From: CAZKNF01 sp964554105
GTDB taxonomy: Bacteria; Bacteroidota; Rhodothermia; Rhodothermales; VXPQ01
Length of the DNA: 31,513 nt
Reading direction: 5' to 3'
Assembly (NCBI GenBank): GCA_964554105.1
Contig: CAZKNF010000042.1
Coordinates: 1-31,513, forward strand
Shown here: positions 8,279-14,888 of the stretch, in pieces
How positions within the stretch are numbered: position 1 is the stretch's first letter
Layout: every line of letters begins with the position of its first letter
Notes under the pieces: model-generated
Database searches by the model: none
What the model was told of the DNA's origin: nothing
What the model saw: only the letters and a program-made list of their open reading frames with translations
Position numbers and translations under genes: made by a program

Positions 8279-9360
8279 TGATTGCCATACAGCCGTCGCC
8301 GACGGTAAATAGAATGAAGTGCGCGTGCATGCGTCAGCTGCTTTGCCTGGCACTGCTCGTCGGCCTCCTCGGTACCGTCTCGCTGGCGCGAGCCCAGGAG
8401 TTCAGTGAATCCGTCGCGCGGGTCGGAGAGGAATACGCGCGAGGCTATGTGGCACCTCTGGTGGATGTAATCGGGGCGAATTTCAATTCCGGACTCGTGC
8501 CTGCTGTGAGCCTCGGTTCGAGGACTAACGAGGTTAACGTGTATTTTGGAATCAAAGCTTTCGGTGCATTCGTGCCGGCGAGCGACAGGAGATTCGATGC
8601 TTCGTTCGTAAATGATGTCCCCCTCAGCCATCGACTCGGCTCGGAAATTATCGAGATGAACGTGCCGGCAAATGTCACCGTCGAACAGGCGCCCACCTTC
8701 TTTGGGGAGTCCGAACCGGGTGAAATGACGATACGAATCGATCAAGACACGACATTCACCTATCTCGGCCTGATCCTACCGGTCGCGTTCGATACGACGT
8801 TCACACTAGAAGGAATTGGCGGGATATGGGACCATGGTACGGCCCCGTTCTTAGTCCCGGAAGTGGTGATGGGAACGCTGCTGGGGACGAGCATCATGGT
8901 GCGGTGGGTGCCGGAAATCAGTGTGCAAAACTCCGAAAGCATCGGTCTGTTTGGATTCGGCGTGCAGCACCGTCTGAACCCCTATTTGCCCACCCTTCCA
9001 TTCGATCTCGGTGTACAGGCGGTGTGGCAGCGTGCCGGCGCCGACGATGATCAGGACCAACAGGTCGTACGCATATCCACGTTTGCGGCGAACGTGCACG
9101 CAGGAAAGCGCTTTGGTCCCATCGGAGTGTACGGGGCATTGCAATCCGAGCAGTCGACGGTTAAAGTGCGATATGAATATACGCCAACAGGCTTCGACCG
9201 GGACGCGGAACCGATTCCGGTACGCTTGAATATGGCCGGCGTAAACAAGATGAGAATTATTCTCGGATCCGATCTGAAGCTTGGCCCGGTCCATGCGAAC
9301 GCGGACTTCAGCGTCGGCCGGATGAACACGATCTCAGTGGGTCTGGGGTTTGCGTACTGA
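8278..9360 (+). CDS. DUF6588-type exported protein
   Basis: 360 residues from the ATG that overlaps the previous stop (TGATG), suggesting translational coupling. The in-frame ATG at 8314 is an equally good start because it begins directly with the signal peptide (CACMRQLLCLALLVGLLG, ending ARAQ). The opening of the mature part (residues about 40-95: GEEYARGYVAPLVDVIGANFNSG, given here in outline) resembles the Bacteroidota DUF6588 family as I remember it. The rest is made of alternating strands (NVYFGIKAFGAFVP and a C-terminal ISVGLGFAY), which fits an outer-membrane barrel or surface beta-protein. No enzymatic motif is visible. It is the last gene of the block that begins with the kinase. 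Confidence 0.75.
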   Translation: MIAIQPSPTVNRMKCACMRQLLCLALLVGLLGTVSLARAQEFSESVARVGEEYARGYVAPLVDVIGANFNSGLVPAVSLGSRTNEVNVYFGIKAFGAFVPASDRRFDASFVNDVPLSHRLGSEIIEMNVPANVTVEQAPTFFGESEPGEMTIRIDQDTTFTYLGLILPVAFDTTFTLEGIGGIWDHGTAPFLVPEVVMGTLLGTSIMVRWVPEISVQNSESIGLFGFGVQHRLNPYLPTLPFDLGVQAVWQRAGADDDQDQQVVRISTFAANVHAGKRFGPIGVYGALQSEQSTVKVRYEYTPTGFDRDAEPIPVRLNMAGVNKMRIILGSDLKLGPVHANADFSVGRMNTISVGLGFAY

Positions 9361-9446
9361 GGCTAAGTAGCCTAATAACGACGACACGAATCGGGGGGCG
9401 GCGCCGAGTCGACAATGCAATTACAGTTACCGAGAGAATCGTCAAA

Positions 9447-10157
9447 ATGAGTCAATCCGATGCCGAACGCGGCGGATCTGTACGTGGGCCGCATCAGGGG
9501 CAGCCGGTTGCCACAACAGGTGCGCCGCTCGGCGATGCGAGGGCCGCGGTCATCCTCGTTCATGGACGCGGCGCGACCGCTGAGAGTATTCTTCAGTTGG
9601 CGGATGCGTTCGCGTTAGCGGATGTCGCCTACCTGGCACCACAGGCCGCGGGCAATGCGTGGTATCCCTTTAGCTTTCTCGCGCCTATCGAGCAGAATGA
9701 GCCGGGGATCAGCTCGGGTATCGAGATGATCGATGAGGTGCGTAGGCGGATCGAGGCCGCGGGAATTCCTGCGGACAGGACCGTCGTGCTTGGATTCTCG
9801 CAGGGCGCGTGTCTCGGGCTCGAGTATGCAGCCCGTCATCCGCGCCGATACGGAGGAGTGGTGGCGTATAGTGGAGGATTGATAGGGACAGGCAAACGAA
9901 CCGGTGCGGAGCCGCCCGACGACAAAACCTTCGAATATGATGGATCTCTCGACGGAACGCCCGTCTTCCTCGGGTGCAGTGATGTGGATATGCATATTCC
10001 TGTCGAACGCGTCCACAAATCTGCAGACGTGATGAATCAGCTCGGCGCGGATGTCACCGAGCGAATATACGAGGGCATGGGTCACACGATCATTGAAGAC
10101 GAGCTGGCGTTTGCGCGAAGCCTCCTCGTCCGTCTCGCGGAAAGAACAGGTTCATGA
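9447..10157 (+). CDS. Alpha/beta hydrolase, phospholipase/carboxylesterase family
   Basis: 236 residues, no signal peptide, so cytoplasmic. The alpha/beta-hydrolase core runs from about residue 32: ILVHGRG (oxyanion region), then the nucleophile elbow GFSQG with Ser118, an acid in CSDVDMHIP (Asp179 or Asp181), and His213 in GMGHTI. Length and motif order match the small carboxylesterase/lysophospholipase family (YpfH/Est-type), which hydrolyses short acyl esters or lysophospholipids; the real substrate cannot be read from sequence. It begins 86 bp after the DUF6588-type gene. Residues 1-30 are a polar extension with no recognised motif. Confidence 0.9.
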   Translation: MSQSDAERGGSVRGPHQGQPVATTGAPLGDARAAVILVHGRGATAESILQLADAFALADVAYLAPQAAGNAWYPFSFLAPIEQNEPGISSGIEMIDEVRRRIEAAGIPADRTVVLGFSQGACLGLEYAARHPRRYGGVVAYSGGLIGTGKRTGAEPPDDKTFEYDGSLDGTPVFLGCSDVDMHIPVERVHKSADVMNQLGADVTERIYEGMGHTIIEDELAFARSLLVRLAERTGS

Positions 10158-10384
10158 AACTCGCACACGTCTCTACCTCTACTACGGTAGCGGCCGTTCG
10201 CAATTCGAGGATCGTCGGATCGAGTTGGTGAACAAGACGTCACGCCGGTCGATTCTCGTTACGCTCGAGTAAAGCGGCAAGTCGATGATCGTGAATCTGC
10301 CTATTGTGTAAGAGAATGCTGGAAGATCGCCGGCACGGTCGACATGGCCTGAATTAAGCGAATCGTCCTCTCGGAGATGAACTG

Positions 10385-10534
10385 ATGAAGAAATACATCA
10401 TAGCTGCCGTTCTGCTGGGCATCATCGCACTATTGACATGGCTCGTCTGGGTTGAGACAAAAATTCTCTTGATCACGCTCGGGCTGCTGATTGTCTGCCT
10501 TGCCGCACTCTATTTCGTGATCCGAAAGATGTAA
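10385..10534 (+). CDS. Small two-helix membrane protein, 49 residues
   Basis: The ATG follows CGGAG (10372-10376) at a spacing of 8 nt, a good ribosome-binding site. The product begins MKKYII and has two hydrophobic stretches (about residues 5-22 and 28-45) separated by a short polar turn with Glu24 and Lys26, and ends VIRKM. This is a two-transmembrane hairpin with both ends probably on the same side. I do not recognise the family. The frame, its ribosome-binding site and its hydrophobic pattern make it more likely real than chance. It lies 48 bp before the NUDIX gene and could be co-transcribed with it. Confidence 0.65.
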   Translation: MKKYIIAAVLLGIIALLTWLVWVETKILLITLGLLIVCLAALYFVIRKM

Positions 10535-10582
10535 TCATCCTGCCGCCTGTCACACATGAGCGGCACGTTAACTTGGAGACAT

Positions 10583-11014
10583 ATGAAGTACGATCAGGTT
10601 GGCGTAATACCTTATCGCAGAGACTCCGGTCACGTCTACGTTCTTCTCATTACCTCGCGGAGCCGTGGACGCTGGATCGTTCCGAAGGGAAACATCGAGC
10701 AGGAGCTGGGACCGCGAGGTTCTGCCCACTCGGAGGCTCTTGAGGAAGCAGGCGTCGAAGGTTGGCTGGAACGCCCGGCGCTCGGAGTGTACCAGCACGG
10801 CAAACGTCCGGAGAAGACCGTAAAGGTGTTCCTTATGTCCGTCGATCATGAGCACGATGAGTGGCAAGAATCGGATGAGCGTTCGAGGCAGTGGCTTCTG
10901 CTAGACGATGCTCGCGAAATCGTCGATGAATCCGGTTTGCGCCGACTACTCGAGGTGGCGGCCATTCGCCTTCAGGCATCTGTAACTGCGCCGGACGCCG
11001 GCGACACATCCTGA
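10583..11014 (+). CDS. NUDIX hydrolase
   Basis: 143 residues from the ATG at 10583, preceded by GGAG at 10575-10578. An upstream in-frame ATG at 10556 has no ribosome-binding site. The fold is clear: VGVIPYRRDSG, then VLLITSRSRGRWIVPKGN, then the Nudix helix (residues 36-58) with Glu51, Glu54, Glu55 and Gly57 in SEALEEAGV. The PKGN lead-in resembles diphosphoinositol-polyphosphate/diadenosine-polyphosphate hydrolases, which cleave nucleoside diphosphate-linked substrates with Mg2+. Oddities: the canonical Arg of REUXEEXGU is Ser50, and position 7 of the box is Leu rather than Glu. The second change is, as I recall, common in this subfamily, but the loss of Arg is less usual. The stop is one base before the next ATG. 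Confidence 0.9.
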   Translation: MKYDQVGVIPYRRDSGHVYVLLITSRSRGRWIVPKGNIEQELGPRGSAHSEALEEAGVEGWLERPALGVYQHGKRPEKTVKVFLMSVDHEHDEWQESDERSRQWLLLDDAREIVDESGLRRLLEVAAIRLQASVTAPDAGDTS

Positions 11015-11015
11015 C

Positions 11016-11495
11016 ATGCCTGCCTTTCTGAAGTTTGCACCGCTGTTGATATGTCTGGCAGCCTGCACGTCTGACGAATGTCTGCCGGAACCGGCGAGCG
11101 ACACGACCCCGCCGCTGCTTCGGGTAGTCGTGCGTCACACGCCCCCCGGAGGAGCGTCGGAGGTCACACGAGAAATCACGGCCGATGATTCAGTCTCGAC
11201 GACGGTTGCGGCAGATCGCCTCCAGCCGGTCCGCGTTGACTTTGTAGCGGCAGACTCTGCAGGCCTGCGAAGACTCCATCCCTCAGTAGCTGTTCAACGT
11301 ACCGTCGGGATCGGCGTCGATCGACAGTACGCTCCGACTGATCCTATAGCTGCATCGTGTCCGGTTTCCGACCTTCGAAGCGTATACGAGGCGCACACGT
11401 CCGGGGAACCCCGCGTGCTGATCGTTTCCGCGCTTGCCGAGAACTGGATCGGTCTCCGGACCACCGTCCAACCTCTATCAATTCAGATGAAGTAG
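11016..11495 (+). CDS. Small predicted lipoprotein of unknown function
   Basis: 159 residues. Its ATG follows the NUDIX stop by a single base, so translation is probably coupled. The N-terminus (PLLICLAAC, Cys17) is a classical lipobox, predicting an exported, lipid-anchored protein. Residues about 33-90 look like a beta-rich segment (LLRVVVRHTP, REITADDSV, PVRVDFVAADSAGL) reminiscent of Ig-like folds, but I recognise no family. Cysteines occur at 22 and about 114, where one extracytoplasmic disulfide is possible. The gap after it runs 215 bp to the TonB gene. Confidence 0.72.
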   Translation: MPAFLKFAPLLICLAACTSDECLPEPASDTTPPLLRVVVRHTPPGGASEVTREITADDSVSTTVAADRLQPVRVDFVAADSAGLRRLHPSVAVQRTVGIGVDRQYAPTDPIAASCPVSDLRSVYEAHTSGEPRVLIVSALAENWIGLRTTVQPLSIQMK

Positions 11496-11710
11496 GGACG
11501 AGTCACAGAGCTGGCGAAATTGTTACATTCGTCGCCGGCAGTCGTCGAGCGGGCTGTCGTCAGGGCAGGATACGGACGAAAGAGTCTACCTGGTGCATCC
11601 AAAAGACTCGTGAGGATCTTGTTTCCTCGAAACACACTCGACCCCAACTCTTACAAAATTACAACTCGGATGCTGGTTGCCTACGCCCTTTCACAAAGAT
11701 TACGCGAACC

Positions 11711-12370
11711 ATGCCTAAGCGAAAGAACGAAGAAGCCGACTTGCGGCGTCGATATCCGCTCTATCTGGAGATCGGATTTATCGTCGTTCTCGGACTGCTG
11801 ATTATCGCGTTCCGCGTCGATTGGAATCCCCCGAACGATTCCGATTTCGATGTTCAGGAGCAGGAGCAGATAGACATTGAGGAGGTCCGGCCAACCCAAC
11901 AGCAGGAGACCCCTCCGCCGCCTCCGAAGCCGCCGGTGCCCGTCGAGGTGCCGAATGATGAAGAGCTGATGGACGAGGAGTTAGATCTCGACGCATCGCT
12001 CGATATCGATGAGCCCGTCGAGAGCTCACCTCCGCCGCCTGAGCCTGAAGAGGAAGAGGAAGAGGAGCCGGAAGTCTTTGTTGTAGTTGAGGAGATGCCC
12101 GAGCTGATTGGCGGCCTTGCTGCGCTGCAGCAGCAAATAAACTATCCGGAGATGGCGAAGAAGGCGGGAGTCGAGGGACGCGTGATTGTCCAGTTCGTCG
12201 TCGATGAGGAAGGTCGAGTCCTCGATCCACAAGTCGTGCGAGGCCTGGGCGCCGGGCTGGACGAGGAAGCTGTCCGCGCCGTACAGCAGGCTGAATTTAC
12301 GCCAGGCCAGCAAAGAGGTCAGGCGGTGAGGGTGAGAATGTCCCTCCCGATTACCTTCCGCCTGCGATAA
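11711..12370 (+). CDS. TonB-family energy transducer
   Basis: 219 residues from the ATG at 11711; the frame is open upstream but overlaps the lipoprotein gene in another frame. An N-terminal basic stretch and one transmembrane helix (LEIGFIVVLGLLIIAF, about residues 18-34) anchor it in the inner membrane. A proline-rich and strongly acidic periplasmic linker follows (about 50-130, with PPPPPKPPVPV and EPEEEEEEEPE). The C-terminal TonB domain (about 135-219) contains YPEMAKKAGVEGRVIVQF and a final LPITFRLR strand. It would transmit the ExbB/ExbD proton-motive signal to receptors such as the one at 25280. exbB and exbD are not in the window. The linker is Glu/Asp-rich instead of the usual Lys-Pro type. 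A strong terminator follows the gene. Confidence 0.92.
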   Translation: MPKRKNEEADLRRRYPLYLEIGFIVVLGLLIIAFRVDWNPPNDSDFDVQEQEQIDIEEVRPTQQQETPPPPPKPPVPVEVPNDEELMDEELDLDASLDIDEPVESSPPPPEPEEEEEEEPEVFVVVEEMPELIGGLAALQQQINYPEMAKKAGVEGRVIVQFVVDEEGRVLDPQVVRGLGAGLDEEAVRAVQQAEFTPGQQRGQAVRVRMSLPITFRLR

Positions 12371-12393
12371 GCGGATCGATCTCTGTTGAATGC

Positions 12394-12440
12394 AAAAAAA
12401 GACCCTCCAGCCCGGTCGAATCGGGTTGGAGGGTTCTTTT
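12394..12440. terminator. Bidirectional intrinsic terminator between tonB-type gene and clpP
   Basis: A 13-bp perfect stem, ACCCTCCAGCCCG (12402-12414) with its partner at 12422-12434 (one G-T pair), closes a 7-nt loop. It is flanked by an A-run (12394-12400) on the left and a T-run (12437-12440) on the right, so it can end transcription from both the plus-strand TonB gene and the minus-strand clpP. Confidence 0.88.
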
Positions 12441-12498
12441 ATATGTCTACGTTATCGGCTCTTCCCGTACGGGGGGTCTCCTCGATAATTCGTCCAGA

Positions 12499-13203
12499 TC
12501 AGGCATTCTCGCCTGAATCTCCGCTCGACGGTTTTTTCTCTTGATGCTCGAGCACATTGTCGACGAGGCCGTAGTCTTTGGCTTCTTGAGCGCTAAGCCA
12601 GTAATCTCGGTCGGCGTCGTTTTCTATCTGCTCCGTCGACTTATTCGTGTGCTTGGCCAGGATCTCGTAAAGCCGCGTCTTGAGCCAGATAATCTCGCGT
12701 GCCTGGATTTCGATATCTGAGGCCTGCCCCTGCGCTCCACCAAGTGGCTGGTGCAGCATGATCCTCGAGTTTGGCAGCGCCGCGCGCTTGCCGGCTGCCC
12801 CAGCTGTAAGCAGCACGGATCCCATCGATGCCGCGAGGCCTACGCAAATCGTCGCCACTGGGCTCGATACCCACTGCATGGTGTCATACACGGCCAGGCC
12901 GCTGTAGATGACTCCACCTGGTGAATTGATGTACATGTTGATGTCCCGATCGGCATCCTCACTGGCGAGATACAGCAACTGGGCGACGGCCAGATTCGCG
13001 ATCTGATCGTTTATCGGCGTGCCGACGATCACAATACGCTCTTTGAGAAGCCGGCTGAAAATATCATACGCGCGCTCACCTCTCGTCGTCTGCTCCACGA
13101 CCATAGGTACGAGCGCACCGATGGACTGCCCCTGAAAAGGACCACTGTAGATGCTGCTCGGTACCGAGATTCCCTTGCTGTATTGAATGAAGTCTTCGAC
13201 CAT
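12499..13203 (-). CDS. clpP: ATP-dependent Clp protease proteolytic subunit
   Basis: 234 residues from the ATG at 13203. The frame is open to 13308, but the extra N-terminus is not ClpP-like. Ser-His-Asp triad: Ser126 (GLAASMGS), His151 (MLHQPLGG) and Asp200 (ADRDYWLSA), with spacings of 25 and 49 residues as in E. coli ClpP. The core begins ALVPMVVEQTTRGERAYDIFSRLL near residue 30, so the first 29 or so residues are a propeptide-like extension. ClpP forms the tetradecameric chamber that degrades proteins unfolded by ClpX or ClpA. It lies 149 bp downstream of tig, the usual order; clpX is not in the window, since the operon ends at the terminator at 12394. Confidence 0.97.
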   Translation of the reverse strand: MVEDFIQYSKGISVPSSIYSGPFQGQSIGALVPMVVEQTTRGERAYDIFSRLLKERIVIVGTPINDQIANLAVAQLLYLASEDADRDINMYINSPGGVIYSGLAVYDTMQWVSSPVATICVGLAASMGSVLLTAGAAGKRAALPNSRIMLHQPLGGAQGQASDIEIQAREIIWLKTRLYEILAKHTNKSTEQIENDADRDYWLSAQEAKDYGLVDNVLEHQEKKPSSGDSGENA

Positions 13204-13352
13204 AGCTTTTGGATGTCTTCCGGAGTATTTACGGGAGATCCGCGGTGTTCTCGACAGAACCGCGGTGCAGTGGGGATTGGAGCGCCTCTCGCGCAGGCCC
13301 AAAAACAACCGTTCTAATCGGCACTCGTTCTGAGCGGTCAGGGCGATGGCTC

Positions 13353-14717
13353 CTACCGTGCCTGAGCGAGCGTAGTTCCTCCGGTTTCGCCCGCCGCCGT
13401 CTCATCAGCCTGCCGCGACGCCATCTCTTCCTCGAACGCATCGACATCCTTGCCGACCACGTTGAACTGCTCTGTCAGCGCGTCGAAAGCTTTCCGGCTC
13501 AGCACCTGCTGCTCGACACGATCGAGCATGTTCATGCTCTCATAGTATTGGCGGAGAATAGCCGGAGACAGCTGCTCGTTTTGAGCGGCTGCTGTCTCGA
13601 AGTATTCCTCTAAATCCTCATCGCTCACTTCGAGTCCTTCACGTTCGATAAAGGCATCTCGAATCAGCATCCACTTCGCCTGCTTCTCCGCCTCACCGCG
13701 ATTTGCTTCGCGGAACGCAGTCGCATCGAAGTTGTCCGGAAGCTTATCCTCATTTTGACGTTTCACATCCTCGATAAACGAGTCTAAAAACAGCTCGACG
13801 GCGGACTGGGGGACGGGAAGACTGTGCAGTTCGAGCATCTTCTCTACAATTCGTCCGTCTAGTAGCTCCTGGGAGCGCTGCTGCCATGCTTCCTCTAGAT
13901 TCTTGCGAAGATCCGCTCGCAGCTCTTCAACGCTTACAAACTGATCCTTTGATACCTCTCCAACGAACGCATCATCGAGTTCGGGGAGTTCGCGGCGTTT
14001 TGTATCCTTGATCGTGACCTTGTACCGATGTGTATGCACGTGATCTCCCTCGCCGTGGGGTAGATCCACGAGGAACGAATCTCCTGTCTTTCGTCCCAGG
14101 AGCCCATTGCGCAGCTCATCATGCAGCCGTTCGTCGTCCATGAAGAACGTCACATCCTCCTCCTTCTCACCGATGATCGGCGTATTGGACTCCTCATCCA
14201 CTCTCTGGAGATCCAAAATCACCTGAAACTCGTCCGTGATCTCGCCGTCCTCAACCGGTACGAGATCGGCATGATCGGCACGAATGCGCTCGAGCTGCTT
14301 ATCCACATCCTCATCAGTGATCTCCCGCTCGAGGCGCGAAATCTGCTCGTCGGATAAATCCTTCAATTCCACTTCGGGGCGAACGCCGAACTGAATGACC
14401 GCCCGCAGATCACCGTCCAGTTCATAATCGAGCTCCGTGAGTTGCGGCTGCCCGATAACGTCGTACTCGTCGGACGTCAGGATCTCTTCCTGGAACGTCT
14501 CCTGCACTTTTTTCTCCGCAATGCCGTACGCGAGGGCTTTTCCGTGCAGCTTCTTTACCAGATTGAGAGGCACTTTGCCGGGCCGAAACCCCTTGAGTTG
14601 CGTCTGCGCCCGCTGCTGCCGAATGGCGTTCTTGATGTCCGTCTCGAGATCGCTCGCCTCTGCGGTGATCTCGAGCTCGTACTCGACGGGACTGGTCTGA
14701 TTTACGGTCGTATTCAT
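13353..14717 (-). CDS. tig: Trigger factor, ribosome-bound chaperone
   Basis: 454 residues. The N-terminal ribosome-binding domain has the signature GFRPGKVP at residues 43-50. A PPIase (FKBP-like) domain lies about 155-245 and a long helical C-terminal chaperone domain from about 250. The length matches typical trigger factors (430-450). It binds the ribosomal exit tunnel and holds nascent chains. The sequence is markedly acidic (many EED/DEE clusters), consistent with salt adaptation. It precedes clpP on the same strand, as in most bacteria. I see no convincing heat-shock promoter in the 171-bp gap upstream. Confidence 0.97.
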   Translation of the reverse strand: MNTTVNQTSPVEYELEITAEASDLETDIKNAIRQQRAQTQLKGFRPGKVPLNLVKKLHGKALAYGIAEKKVQETFQEEILTSDEYDVIGQPQLTELDYELDGDLRAVIQFGVRPEVELKDLSDEQISRLEREITDEDVDKQLERIRADHADLVPVEDGEITDEFQVILDLQRVDEESNTPIIGEKEEDVTFFMDDERLHDELRNGLLGRKTGDSFLVDLPHGEGDHVHTHRYKVTIKDTKRRELPELDDAFVGEVSKDQFVSVEELRADLRKNLEEAWQQRSQELLDGRIVEKMLELHSLPVPQSAVELFLDSFIEDVKRQNEDKLPDNFDATAFREANRGEAEKQAKWMLIRDAFIEREGLEVSDEDLEEYFETAAAQNEQLSPAILRQYYESMNMLDRVEQQVLSRKAFDALTEQFNVVGKDVDAFEEEMASRQADETAAGETGGTTLAQAR

Positions 14718-14888
14718 TTTCGGATGATGTATCTACGTCTCGAGCGGGTCGCGATGGGATATGCCTGGAGATCCAAACCCCGCCATCGATCTGGAATGAG
14801 GTATCGGATTCCCTAAAAGGCGCCGCTATAACGCAGGCCGTGAAGAAAAGATCAGGCGACCGGCCACACGGGGTGATCATGCGCCAGC

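Noticed and set aside
9360..9373. Inverted repeat AGGCT/AGCCT just after the DUF6588-type gene
   Set aside because: Only 5 bp with a 4-nt loop and no T-run; too weak to call a terminator.
10154..10231. 25-codon ATG frame overlapping the esterase stop
   Set aside because: Its translation is low-complexity Ser/Thr/Val with no match to coding style; the neighbouring frame looks far more coding-like.
11357..11710. Upstream extension of the TonB frame
   Set aside because: The frame is open but has no plausible protein sequence and overlaps the lipoprotein gene in another frame; the ATG at 11711 gives the normal TonB start.
13209..13613. Plus-strand open frame opposite clpP and tig
   Set aside because: It is the antisense shadow of two certain genes; the translation shows no family motifs, ribosome-binding site or sensible composition. 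Many similar long antisense frames in this window (for example opposite the kinase, purB and the 1110-residue protein) were dropped for the same reason.
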